From the NCBI RefSeq assembly GCF_027158205.1, contig NZ_JAPVLU010000004.1, positions 22,859 to 86,858 of the forward strand: a DNA stretch of 64,000 nt, read 5' to 3'. A program made the translations under genes and the position numbers. Positions 17,064-27,425 of the stretch are shown here, in pieces. The notes under the pieces were generated by a model, which saw nothing but the letters and a program-made list of their open reading frames with translations, was not told the DNA's origin and did no database searches. Within the stretch, counting starts at the first letter, position 1; the number at the start of each line of letters is the position of its first letter. Source of the stretch: Streptomyces sp. H39-S7. Lineage in GTDB: Bacteria; Actinomycetota; Actinomycetes; Streptomycetales; Streptomycetaceae.

Positions 17064-20000
17064 TCACATCAGGGGCCGGGCCGGACCCGTCCCGGCGGAC
17101 TCGGCGGCCCGCTGCAGCGCGCTGGCGAGCAGCGCGAGATCCGTCGGCCCGTTGCCGAGCTCGCGCAGCGGGCGCCGGGTCGGCGGGTCGCCCATCCGTT
17201 CCCACTCCAGCGGCACGACCGTGGGCCGCAGCGTCGCCGTACGGGGGATGCGCCCGCTGACCCGGCCCGCCTGGAACGGCGCCACCGCGCCGCCGGGACG
17301 GCGCAGATAGCCGCGGCCGGGCACCGCCTCGTCGAGACCCGCCGGGTCCTCGACATGGACCAGCAGCGCGGCCGAGGCGGGATCCTCGGTGCGCAGCGCG
17401 ATCCGCAGCCGCGACTGCTCGTCCGCCTCGGTCCCCGAGGTGCGCTCCGGGCGCCCCGTCGACGCGACCAGGTGCACGCCGAGCCGTTCGCCCTCGCGGG
17501 CCACCGCTTCCAGCGCCCGGACGACGGAACCGGCCGCCGGGCGGCCGGGGCTGCCGAGCCCGGGGGCGACCAGCGCGTCGAAGTCGTCGACCACGACCAC
17601 CAGCCGGGGGAGCGTGGAGTCGCTGCGGGTCTGGACGCGCAGCGCGCCCTGCTCGGACGGCTTGCGGCCGTCGCCCCGCGAGCCGTCGCCGCGCGGACCG
17701 TCACCCCGCACCGCCGACTGCCGGGGCACGGTCACCAACCGGTCCGCGTGCCACTGCGCGAAGCCCTGGCCGCCCAGCAGCTCCTCGCGGCGCTTGAGCT
17801 CCGCGCCGAGCGCCTGGGCGAACTCGCGCATGCGGGTGGGGTCGGAGGCCGCCAGGTACGTCGAGACGTGCGGCAGGTCGGTGACCGCGCGCAGGCCTTC
17901 GCCGCGCTCGGTGCCCGCGCCGTCGACCAGGACCAGCGCCAGCCGGTCCGGCCGCTCGGCGGCGGCGAGTGCGGAGGCGATCGAGCGCAGCAGTTCGGTC
18001 TTCCCCGAACCGGCGGCGCCGCCCACCATCAGATGCGGCCCCTCGGCCGCCAGGTCCACGACGACCCGGCCGCCGGAGCCCGAGCCCAGCACCGCGAGGG
18101 CCCGTCCCCCGGCTCGGGCGTAGCCGGTGAGGGCCGGCCCGCCGTCCTGCCCGGCCTCCTGGGCGCCGGTGTCGTCCGGGGAGCCGTCCCAGCGGGCGGT
18201 GATCTTGGCGGGGGTGGCCAGCGCCAGATCCAGCGCGTCCAGCAGCCGCACGGTGCGCGGAAGCGCGTTGCGGGCGCGCGGTGCGGCCGTGTCCGTCTCC
18301 CGCAGTGGCGCGAGCGCCCGCGCGAAGCGCTCGGCCCACGCGGGGGACACCGCGTCCACGACGACCTGGGCCGGCCCGTCCGGATCCATCCGCAGGGTCG
18401 TCGCCACATCGCCGGACAGCTGGGCGACGGCGCCGCACCCGGTCGCGAGCCGGTCCGGCGACTCGGCCAGGCACAGCACGTGCACGCCGACCGAGGGGCC
18501 GACCGCCGCTATCCGGTCGAGGGCGTCGCGCAGCGTCGCGGAACCGGGGTCGCCGTCCACGACGACCAGGGTGAACGGGCCCTCGCGCCCGGCGGCGGCC
18601 TCGGCCACGGCCTCCGGCGCGGCCCCGGCCCAGCCGGAGCCCAGCGGCCCCTCCTCCAGGCGGCGGGCGAGTTCCGAGACCCGGGCCACCGCCTGCTCGC
18701 GGTCGAAGGCCAGCAGCAGCCGGCAGTCCTGGCCGTGCGCGGGACGCAGCTGCGGCAGCCAGTTGAGCCAGGACCATTCGTCGGCCCGCTGCTCGGCGCC
18801 GCGCGAGCGGTCCGCACTGATCAGGACGAGCTCCAGCGTGCTGGGGGCGTGCAGCGCGCAGGCCTGCGCCAGCACCGCGCGGGCCAGCCCGGCCAGCCGC
18901 GGCCGGGGGCCGGCGAGGCCGAGCGCGAAGGTGTGCGGATCGCGCAGGTCGACGGTGAAGGGGACGGTGCGCAGGGTGCCGGCGCCGTCCTCCGACGGCA
19001 GGTCGGCGGTGCCCAGCCGCAGGGTCAGCGCGTCCGGATGGTCGGGCCCGCGCTCCCACAGCCGGTGCCCCGGGCCGAGCGCGGTCAGCAGCACGGTCGC
19101 CGGATCGGGCCAGCGCCGGCGCAGCGCGGCCGACTCGGCGGAGAGCCGGGCGCCGTCCGCGCCCTGGGCCGCGCCGCCGCTCCGGCCGGCCGCCAGCCGC
19201 CGTGCCCACGCTCCTATGGTCCCGGCGACCCGCCCGCCGCCGGGCTGCGGCGGTTGCTGTGGCTGGGGCGGGCGGGGGACGCGGACCGTGTCGTCCGGCC
19301 GCAGCCGTTCGCCGCGGCCGTACGTCGCGGTCTCGTCCGGCCCCGGGGCACCGTCATCCGCGTAGCCGTGCGAACCGCTGCGGGGGGTGTCCAGCCGGCC
19401 CGAGGGCCGGGCGGCAGGCGGGGCGGGCGGCCGCGGCGGCCTGGGGGCCGTCTCGGGAGCCGGGCGGCCCGCGGGGGCGGCCTCCGGGCGGGGGCCGGGG
19501 TACGTGGCGGAGCCGTGGCCGCCGCCGGTCCGTTCGGCCGCGGGTGCGCTTCCGGTGGGGAGGGTGACCCGCAGGTGGCCCTCGCTGTCGGGCGCCGCCG
19601 GGACGGCGGCGTCGCGCGGACCGGGCTCCACGTGGAGGGTGGATTCGCCGATCCGCAGCAGCGCGCCGGGCGGCAGCGCGACCGGCCGCTCCCCGACGGG
19701 GCGGTCGTCGACGGTGGTGCCGTTGGTTGAGCCGAGGTCGGCGACGGTGACCCGGCCGTCGGCGGCGACGGTGACCGCGCAGTGCAGCCGGGAGACGTCG
19801 GGGTCGTCCAGCGGGACGTCGGCCTCGGCGGAGCGGCCGACCCTGACCTGGCCACCCTGCAGCAGATGGACTCCGCCCGAGTCCGGGCCGCCGATGACGC
19901 ACAGCCGGGCCGGGACGGACGCGCCCGGCGGCGGCTCCGCGTGCTGCTCGGCGGGGGTGTGCAGGGAGAGCACGGCGCCGTCCACGAGGGGCGGCATGCC

Positions 20001-20210
20001 GAGCAGGGCACCCGGGTCGAGCCGCTCGGCGCCCGAGTAGAGCGCGACGGAAGAGCCGGAGGAGCGCGCGGGCCGGCCGTCGCCGGCTCCGGACGCGAGC
20101 GCTCCGGAAACCGCGCTCAGCGCGGTCCCCGCGGGCGCGGTGACCAGCACGTCGCAGGTGCGTCCCGCTCGGCCGCTGCGCGGCCCGAGGACGGTCAGCC
20201 GGATCTGCAT
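17064..20210 (-). CDS. FHA domain-containing FtsK/SpoIIIE-type ATPase, orphan
   Basis: A 1048-residue protein. Residues 1 to about 85 look like the N-terminal EssC-type beta domain. An FHA domain at about 112-185 (VGRSAEADVPLDDPDVSRLHC, LGSTNGTTVDD) should bind phosphothreonine. A long Pro/Arg/Gly linker follows, then FtsK/SpoIIIE ATPase modules with Walker A GGAAGSGKTELL near residue 730 and Walker B LVVVVDDFDAL near 873. A clear P-loop is seen once; flanking modules look degenerate. I see no membrane helices, unlike EssC/EccC of type VII secretion, and no ESX genes nearby. It is divergent from pkaA, so the FHA domain may read phosphosites written by PkaA/PkaB. The ATG at 20210 was chosen over in-frame upstream codons because the family starts MQIRLTV. 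Confidence 0.85.
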   Translation of the reverse strand: MQIRLTVLGPRSGRAGRTCDVLVTAPAGTALSAVSGALASGAGDGRPARSSGSSVALYSGAERLDPGALLGMPPLVDGAVLSLHTPAEQHAEPPPGASVPARLCVIGGPDSGGVHLLQGGQVRVGRSAEADVPLDDPDVSRLHCAVTVAADGRVTVADLGSTNGTTVDDRPVGERPVALPPGALLRIGESTLHVEPGPRDAAVPAAPDSEGHLRVTLPTGSAPAAERTGGGHGSATYPGPRPEAAPAGRPAPETAPRPPRPPAPPAARPSGRLDTPRSGSHGYADDGAPGPDETATYGRGERLRPDDTVRVPRPPQPQQPPQPGGGRVAGTIGAWARRLAAGRSGGAAQGADGARLSAESAALRRRWPDPATVLLTALGPGHRLWERGPDHPDALTLRLGTADLPSEDGAGTLRTVPFTVDLRDPHTFALGLAGPRPRLAGLARAVLAQACALHAPSTLELVLISADRSRGAEQRADEWSWLNWLPQLRPAHGQDCRLLLAFDREQAVARVSELARRLEEGPLGSGWAGAAPEAVAEAAAGREGPFTLVVVDGDPGSATLRDALDRIAAVGPSVGVHVLCLAESPDRLATGCGAVAQLSGDVATTLRMDPDGPAQVVVDAVSPAWAERFARALAPLRETDTAAPRARNALPRTVRLLDALDLALATPAKITARWDGSPDDTGAQEAGQDGGPALTGYARAGGRALAVLGSGSGGRVVVDLAAEGPHLMVGGAAGSGKTELLRSIASALAAAERPDRLALVLVDGAGTERGEGLRAVTDLPHVSTYLAASDPTRMREFAQALGAELKRREELLGGQGFAQWHADRLVTVPRQSAVRGDGPRGDGSRGDGRKPSEQGALRVQTRSDSTLPRLVVVVDDFDALVAPGLGSPGRPAAGSVVRALEAVAREGERLGVHLVASTGRPERTSGTEADEQSRLRIALRTEDPASAALLVHVEDPAGLDEAVPGRGYLRRPGGAVAPFQAGRVSGRIPRTATLRPTVVPLEWERMGDPPTRRPLRELGNGPTDLALLASALQRAAESAGTGPARPLM

Positions 20211-20673
20211 CTCGTCCGCGGTCCCTTCTGCCCGGATGCCTGGCAGGAAACTCCCCACCGCGCACGGGCGCGTCGACACGTACAAGCACGAGCGGGCGGG
20301 CCCCTGTTGCCCCGTCACACCCGTACGGGATGCATCCTCCCACCTGCCACCGACAACCCGCCCCCGGTCCCGACAGTAGTGATCTTGAATGATCAGTTGC
20401 TGACCGTAAAGGTGCTGCTTGTCGCAATGAGGAGCTGTTCCGGGGCAACCAAGCGGCGGTCGCCGGCGTCCTACTTCCGAGCTCCGCAGTGCGTACCGGC
20501 GGTCACACACGGCCACACGCGCCTCGGTGCACGCGGTAGGCAGCGGGCCGCCGGGGCTGTCCGCACTACAGTTGGCACGGTCGGGCCCGACGGGTCGCGG
20601 CGGAGCAGGGATCCACCGGGTACTCCTTCCACCGGGTACCACGAAGCACCACCGAGACCAGGGAGTGCATGAC
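20211..20673. other. Divergent promoter region, FHA/FtsK gene and pkaA
   Basis: This is 463 bp with no convincing gene. It must hold the promoters of both divergent genes. A small inverted repeat, TGATC-N6-GATCA, lies at 20380-20395 in a locally AT-richer patch. The pkaA ribosome site AGGGAG is at 20660-20665. Confidence 0.5.
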
Positions 20674-22338
<1,665 letters not shown>

Positions 22339-22638
22339 CCCCGGCCGCGTTCCCCGCGTACCTCGACCCGGACCCGGATCCGAACCCGGATCCGGACCCG
22401 AACACGTCCGCCGCCGACCTTCCGCGTACGCCGCGTGGAGCCTCGTCATGTCCGCTCCCGACACCCATCGCAGGTGCCATGCTGGCGACTTGTCGACACC
22501 TGGCGGGTGATTTCCGTTGCAGAAGCACACGTCACCGCACACCGGCCCCCCGAACGGCCGCCGAGCCGCGTAGTTTTGTCGCCAACGCGACAGCGCCGCA
22601 TACGGCGCGACGGACCGTCGGAGGAGTCGGAGCAGGCC
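22339..22638 (+). promoter_or_regulatory. Leader between pkaA and pkaB with a GAYCCG-type hexamer repeat
   Basis: These 300 bp contain no gene I can support. Bases 22365-22406 are seven head-to-tail hexamers of the type GACCCG/GATCCG/AACCCG. The downstream part probably contains the pkaB promoter; the ribosome site GGAG is at 22629-22632. Confidence 0.45.
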
Positions 22639-24828
22639 TTGGCAAGGAAGATCGGCAGCCGGTACACCGCCCACCAGGTGCTGGGGCGGGGATCCGCCGG
22701 CACGGTGTGGCTGGGTGAGGGCCCCGAGGGTCCGGTCGCCATCAAACTGCTGCGCGAGGACCTCGCCTCCGACCAGGACCTCGTGGGCCGCTTCGTGCAG
22801 GAGCGCACCGCGCTGCTCTCGCTGGACCACCCGCAGATCGTCGGCATCCGCGATCTCGTCGTGGACGGCACCGACCTCGCACTGGTCATGGACCTGGTGC
22901 GGGGCACCGACCTGCGGTCCCGCCTGGAGCGCGAGCGCCGGCTGGCCCCCGAGGCCGCCGTCGCCATCGCCGCCGACGTCGCGGACGGCCTCGCCGCCGC
23001 GCACGCCGCCGGCGTCGTGCACCGCGACGTCAAGCCCGAGAACGTGCTGCTCGACTCCGCCGCCCCCACCGGGCCCGGCGGCGCTCCGCCCGCGCTCCTC
23101 ACCGACTTCGGCATCGCCCGCCTCGTCGACTCCCCGCGCCGTACCCGGGCCACCCGCATCATCGGCACCCCGGACTACCTCGCCCCCGAGATCATCGAGG
23201 GGCTCCCGCCGCGCGCGAGTGTCGACATCTACGCCCTGGCGACCGTGCTCTACGAGTTGCTGGCCGGTTTCACGCCGTTCGGCGGCGGCCACCCCGGCGC
23301 CGTGCTGCGCCGCCACGTGACCGAGACCGTCGCGCCGCTCCCGGACATCCCCGACGAACTGTGGCAGCTGCTCGCGCAGTGCCTCGCCAAGTCGCCCGCG
23401 TCCCGGCTCACCGCCGGTGAGCTGGGTGAACGCCTGCGGGACCAGCTGCCGCGGCTGGCCGGTCTGCCGCCGCTCGACGTGGACGCGCCGGACGAGCACC
23501 CGGCCGACGCCGACGAGGACACCCCGTACGAGCAGGACATCGGGCTCTTCGAGCCGCCGAGCCACCGCGGCGCCGTGCCGCTGGTGCGCGGCGCGGCCCC
23601 CGACTCCAGCCGCGACACCCACACGAGCATCAAGCTGCCCACCGCCGAGGAACTGGCCGGGTACGGCCGGAGCGCCCGCTCCGGCGGCGGTCCCGGTGGT
23701 GCGGGGGCGGCCGCCGGCCGACCCGCGAGCCCGCGGCACCGTGCCGTCTCCGACGCCGTGCGCCGCCGCCGGGTGAGGGTGGGCGCGGCGGCCGCCGCCG
23801 CGCTGGTCGTCGCGGGGCTGGGCGGCTGGGGCGTCGCCTCGCTGGGCGGCGACTCCGGGTCGGAGGCCCCGGCGGACAACGACCACCCCAGCACCGCCCC
23901 GCCCACCACGCACCCCACCGCGCCCACCGCGGGCGCCGCCTCACCGCAGGGCTCGGTCGGCGCTCCGGTCGAGCTGCCGCGCTGGTCCGCGTTCAGCGCG
24001 GTCCCCGCGCCCCGCGTGAAACTGGTCGGCGGCCCGCGCGCCATCACCGTCTCCGGGACCACGTACGTCTTCGCCCGCGGCGAGGACAACGACGTCTGGT
24101 ACGTCACCCGTGGCGCGGGCGCCGCGGGCGACTACAGCGCCTGGCAGCACCTGACGGGTATAGGAGTCGCCGACGACCCGGCCGTCGTCTCGGCCTCGCC
24201 GGGCCGGCTGGACCTGTTCGCCCTCGGCACGGACGGCCTGCTCTACCGGCGGACCATGATCGGCAAAGCCTGGAACCAGTGGTACCAGGTCGACGAGCGG
24301 ACCCGGTTCGACGCCGCCCCGGCCGCCGCGTCCTCCGAGCCCGGCCGGATCGACCTCGTCGGCCGCTCCGGCGGCGAGCTCGTCACCGCCTCCCTCGTCG
24401 GCACCCGCTGGAACGCCTGGTCGGTGGTCCCCACCCCCGGCCGCATCACCGCCGCCCCCGGCCTCGTCTCCCGCGCCAAGGGGACCCTGGACGCGTTCGT
24501 CGTCCGCAAGGCCGACGGCGCCGTGCTGCGCCTGCCCTACTCGGGGGGCGCCTGGCGGCCCCCGGTCGTCCTGCGGGGTCTGGACGCCGCCGGCCGTCCG
24601 GAACCGCTGGCCTCCGGCGACCGGGTCTACGCCTTCGCCCCCGCTTCCTCCGGCGGCCTCTCCCAGGCCGCGGGCCCCGTCACCGGCGGCGCGGAGTGGT
24701 CCGTCGCCGCCCTGCCCGGCGCCACCGCGGCCACCACCCCGGCTGCCGTCACGTCGTCGGGGCGTGTCCTGGAGCTGTACGTCCGCACGCCGGCCGGCGC
24801 CCTCAGCCGCGCGACGGCGCAGGTCTGA
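22639..24828 (+). CDS. pkaB: Transmembrane Ser/Thr protein kinase PkaB with an extracellular propeller-like sensor
   Basis: A 729-residue protein. The kinase domain spans about 5-265 (LGRGSAGTVWLGE, VAIKLLRED, VHRDVKPENVLL, LTDFGIARLVD, GTPDYLAPEI). A membrane helix lies near 378-402 (AAAAAALVVAGLGGWGVASL), then a Pro/Thr linker. The last ~270 residues form repeated ~45-residue units with aromatic-rich strands (WYVTRG, WQHLTG, LDLFALGTDGLLYRR, WNQWYQVD, WNAWSVVPTP, LELYVRTPAGALSRA), like the PLL/fucolectin-type beta-propellers, so this half is probably a ligand-sensing ectodomain. The TTG at 22639 sits 6 nt after GGAG. The symbol rests on gene order; the published S. coelicolor PkaB is shorter as I remember it. 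Confidence 0.85.
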   Translation: MARKIGSRYTAHQVLGRGSAGTVWLGEGPEGPVAIKLLREDLASDQDLVGRFVQERTALLSLDHPQIVGIRDLVVDGTDLALVMDLVRGTDLRSRLERERRLAPEAAVAIAADVADGLAAAHAAGVVHRDVKPENVLLDSAAPTGPGGAPPALLTDFGIARLVDSPRRTRATRIIGTPDYLAPEIIEGLPPRASVDIYALATVLYELLAGFTPFGGGHPGAVLRRHVTETVAPLPDIPDELWQLLAQCLAKSPASRLTAGELGERLRDQLPRLAGLPPLDVDAPDEHPADADEDTPYEQDIGLFEPPSHRGAVPLVRGAAPDSSRDTHTSIKLPTAEELAGYGRSARSGGGPGGAGAAAGRPASPRHRAVSDAVRRRRVRVGAAAAAALVVAGLGGWGVASLGGDSGSEAPADNDHPSTAPPTTHPTAPTAGAASPQGSVGAPVELPRWSAFSAVPAPRVKLVGGPRAITVSGTTYVFARGEDNDVWYVTRGAGAAGDYSAWQHLTGIGVADDPAVVSASPGRLDLFALGTDGLLYRRTMIGKAWNQWYQVDERTRFDAAPAAASSEPGRIDLVGRSGGELVTASLVGTRWNAWSVVPTPGRITAAPGLVSRAKGTLDAFVVRKADGAVLRLPYSGGAWRPPVVLRGLDAAGRPEPLASGDRVYAFAPASSGGLSQAAGPVTGGAEWSVAALPGATAATTPAAVTSSGRVLELYVRTPAGALSRATAQV

Positions 24829-24921
24829 GAGGCGTCTCCGCGGCGGCCCGTGCGGAGCCTCCCGCCAGATGATCGCCACCGGGCGAGAACGTCCCGTTCG
24901 ACCAGCCGGTACTCTGGACCC

Positions 24922-26043
24922 GTGGCAGTCGTCGATGTATCCGAAGAGCTGAAGTCCCTCTCCTCGACCATGGGGTCGATCGAGGCCGTCCTGGACCTCG
25001 ACGCGATGCGGGCCGATATCGTCGTCCTCGAGGAGCAGGCCGCCGCGCCGTCCCTCTGGGACGACCCGGACGCGGCGCAGAAGATCACGAGCAAGCTCTC
25101 GCACCTCCAGGCCGAGCTGCGCAAGGCCGAGCAGCTCCGCAGTCGTATCGACGACCTGTCGGTGATGTTCGAGCTCGCCGAGGACGAGGGCGACGCCGAT
25201 GCCCTCGCCGAGGCCGAGGAAGAGCTGGTCTCGGTCCGGAAGGCGCTCGACGAACTCGAGGTCCGCACCCTCCTCTCGGGTGAGTACGACTCCCGTGAGG
25301 CCCTGGTCAACATCCGTGCGGAGGCCGGTGGCGTGGACGCCGCCGACTTCGCCGAGCAGCTCCAGCGCATGTACCTGCGCTGGGCCGAGCGGCACGGCTA
25401 CCAGACGGAGGTCTACGAGACCTCCTACGCCGAAGAGGCCGGCATCAAGTCGACCACCTTCGCCGTGAAGGCCCCCTACGCGTACGGCACCCTCTCCGTC
25501 GAACAGGGCACCCACCGCCTCGTGCGGATCTCGCCCTTCGACAACCAGGGCCGCCGCCAGACGTCCTTCGCGGGCGTCGAGGTCCTCCCCGTCGTCGAGA
25601 AGACCGACCACCTCGAGATCGACGAGTCGGAGCTGCGCGTCGACGTCTACCGCGCCTCCGGCCCCGGCGGCCAGGGCGTCAACACCACCGACTCCGCGGT
25701 GCGGTTGACCCACATCCCCACCGGCATCGTGGTCTCCTGCCAGAACGAGCGCTCGCAGATCCAGAACAAGGCCAGCGCCATGAACGTCCTCCAGGCCAAG
25801 CTCCTCGAGCGCCGCCGCCAGGAGGAGCAGGCGCTGATGGACTCCCTCGGCAAGAGCGACGGCGGGAACTCCTGGGGCAGCCAGATGCGTTCGTACGTCC
25901 TGCACCCGTACCAGATGGTCAAGGACCTGCGCACCGACTACGAGGTCGGCAACCCGCAGGGAGCCCTCGACGGTGACATTGACGGCTTCATCGAGGCGGG
26001 CATCCGCTGGCGCAAGGGCCAGCAGAAGGCTTCCCAGGACTAG
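24922..26043 (+). CDS. prfB: Peptide chain release factor 2 (RF2)
   Basis: A 373-residue class I release factor that reads UGA and UAA stop codons and triggers peptide release on the ribosome. The SPF anticodon tripeptide is in [15 protein letters not shown] and the catalytic GGQ is in [20 protein letters not shown]. The gene is one uninterrupted frame from GTG 24922. The in-frame UGA and programmed +1 frameshift used for autoregulation in E. coli and many other bacteria are absent, as I recall for other actinomycetes. It follows pkaB by 93 bp and ends at a strong hairpin. Confidence 0.96.
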   Translation: MAVVDVSEELKSLSSTMGSIEAVLDLDAMRADIVVLEEQAAAPSLWDDPDAAQKITSKLSHLQAELRKAEQLRSRIDDLSVMFELAEDEGDADALAEAEEELVSVRKALDELEVRTLLSGEYDSREALVNIRAEAGGVDAADFAEQLQRMYLRWAERHGYQTEVYETSYAEEAGIKSTTFAVKAPYAYGTLSVEQGTHRLVRISPFDNQGRRQTSFAGVEVLPVVEKTDHLEIDESELRVDVYRASGPGGQGVNTTDSAVRLTHIPTGIVVSCQNERSQIQNKASAMNVLQAKLLERRRQEEQALMDSLGKSDGGNSWGSQMRSYVLHPYQMVKDLRTDYEVGNPQGALDGDIDGFIEAGIRWRKGQQKASQD

Positions 26044-26065
26044 TTCCTGCGCGCCCATCTCTGTC

Positions 26066-26096
26066 GGCAACTGCCACCCAATGGGTGGCAGTTGCC
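26066..26096 (+). terminator. prfB terminator
   Basis: A perfect 15-bp inverted repeat (26066-26080 and 26082-26096) is followed by a short T-rich stretch. It begins 22 bp after the prfB stop. Confidence 0.85.
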
Positions 26097-26289
26097 ACTT
26101 TTATGTCACAGCCATGTACACAACTGCCCGGCAAACAACCCTAATCCCGGCATTCCGGCTGGAATGACCTTGACGCTGCCGAGGATTATGGGAAAGGTGT
26201 TGCGCGGCATGCGCATGACCGGACGTGAGTTGCCGTCCGGTCCATGGCTGCTCCACTTACAGAGATCCGCTACTGGGGGTACTTACCAG

Positions 26290-26889
26290 ATGAGCAAGAA
26301 AAACACCCGACTGCGTCTGGCGCGCATAGCCGCCGCCGCGGTCATCGCCGCGGGCGCGTCCCTGACGGCCGTGGGCGTGGCTCAGGCCGTGTCCGTGGAC
26401 GTCACGGTGGCCGCTCCCGGCGTCGACGAGACCACCACGGGCACGCCGACGGACCCGCCGCCGACGACGACGACTCCGCCGCCGGGCGAGACGACTCCGC
26501 CGAAGACGGACCCGCCGCCGACGACGACTCCGCCGCCCAGCGAGACGACTCCGCCGAAGACGACTCCGCCGGCCACGACCACCAAGCCGCCGACCGGCAC
26601 CACCAAGCCGACGACGAGCCCCACCACGGTCGCTCCGTCTCACAGCACCGGTACCACCGGTGGCAACAGCGGCGCCTGCACCCTCACCGGTGACAGCGTC
26701 GACTGCAACAACACCGGCACCGACAGCCACAACACCATCCCGGTGGCCCAGGGCAGCACCAACCAGGAGCTGGCCAAGACGGGTTCGGGTGAGACCACCT
26801 TCCTGCTGGTCGGTGCCGCGACGATGATCGCCGGTGGCGTCGGCTTCCGCATGATGCCGCGCCTCACCAACCGGCGCACGGCTGCCTGA
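26290..26889 (+). CDS. Cell-wall-anchored surface protein with LAKTG sorting signal
   Basis: A 199-residue exported protein. The signal peptide is residues 1 to about 33 (RLRLARIAAAAVIAAGASLTAVGVAQA). Residues ~45-120 are a Thr/Pro-rich stalk of repeated TTPPP/ETTPPK units, likely glycosylated and spanning the wall. A small segment with two Cys (GACTLTGDSVDCNN) follows. The C-terminus is a complete sorting signal: LAKTG at 161-165, a hydrophobic helix and a basic tail (RLTNRRTAA). LAxTG motifs are the substrates of class E sortases, common in Streptomyces, so covalent attachment to peptidoglycan is expected. Function beyond surface display is unknown. A run of five G 9 nt before the ATG may serve as ribosome site. 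Confidence 0.85.
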   Translation: MSKKNTRLRLARIAAAAVIAAGASLTAVGVAQAVSVDVTVAAPGVDETTTGTPTDPPPTTTTPPPGETTPPKTDPPPTTTPPPSETTPPKTTPPATTTKPPTGTTKPTTSPTTVAPSHSTGTTGGNSGACTLTGDSVDCNNTGTDSHNTIPVAQGSTNQELAKTGSGETTFLLVGAATMIAGGVGFRMMPRLTNRRTAA

Positions 26890-26915
26890 ACAGGCCGCCA
26901 GTAGCTGATACATCC

Positions 26916-26962
26916 CGAGAGGGGCCCGGAGCGCGCAGGCGGCGCGCTCCGGGCCCCTCTCG
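26916..26962 (+). terminator. Terminator of the LAKTG surface protein gene
   Basis: A perfect 21-bp stem (26916-26936 and 26942-26962) with a 5-nt loop lies 26 bp after the stop codon. Confidence 0.88.
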
Positions 26963-27109
26963 TTGCGTACCCGCCTCGGGACGGGCCCGGTGCGGACTGT
27001 CTGCGCAGCTTGTGCGCTGCGCTTCATGCAGCGTTGGCAGCACGCGTCACGTCATCAGTCCCGCGTTACCGTGATCACTTGGCCGGGGCGACCGGCGGCG
27101 GCTTGCCGC

Positions 27110-27307
27110 TCACGGCGTGGCCTCCCCACGCGCGTCACGGAGCGCCTGCCGCAGCTGGGCAGCAGTTTCGCAGTCAACGCCATCCGCCCGGCACGCGACC
27201 TTGCAGCCCATGACGTGGTCGAGCCACGCGCGGTACGCGAACTGCGCACGCCCCTTGGCCGTATCCACCGCCAGCGCGCCGACTTCCGGAATCGCCTCAT
27301 CGCTCAT
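27110..27307 (-). CDS. Small hypothetical protein (65 aa), divergent from the HTH/PLD-like regulator
   Basis: The ORF reads MSDEAIPEVGALAVDTAKGR at its start and contains four Cys-free segments around a C-K-V-A-C pair and a DGVDC triplet. Its composition looks like a real soluble protein rather than an antisense artefact. I do not recognise the family. It faces away from the regulator at 27426 across a region with CGTCCC repeats, so the two may be controlled together. No clear ribosome site precedes the ATG. Lower GC than the flanking prfB and ftsE genes is consistent with an acquired module. Confidence 0.5.
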   Translation of the reverse strand: MSDEAIPEVGALAVDTAKGRAQFAYRAWLDHVMGCKVACRADGVDCETAAQLRQALRDARGEATP

Positions 27308-27363
27308 GGATGGATCATCACGCCGGCAATCAGGACGTAGGAACCTCTCCCAAAACCCACTTC

Positions 27364-27404
27364 GGGACGTCCCAGACCGGGTAAAACGTCCCTAGTGCCG
27401 TCCC
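27364..27404. promoter_or_regulatory. Operator-like repeats (CGTCCC x3) in the divergent promoter
   Basis: The palindrome GGGACGTCCC is at 27364-27373. Further copies of the half-site follow as ACGTCCC at 27386-27392 and CCGTCCC at 27398-27404, just before the regulator's ribosome site (GGGGAG). This arrangement suggests autoregulation by the HTH protein encoded at 27426. Confidence 0.55.
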
Positions 27405-27425
27405 AGCAAGTGGGGAGAGACTCGG

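Noticed and set aside
22365..22406. CRISPR-like or protein-coding Asp-Pro repeat
   Set aside because: Only seven hexamers, no start or ribosome site for a coding frame.
24922..25050. Programmed frameshift in prfB
   Set aside because: The release factor 2 frame is continuous from the GTG start; no in-frame early TGA exists.
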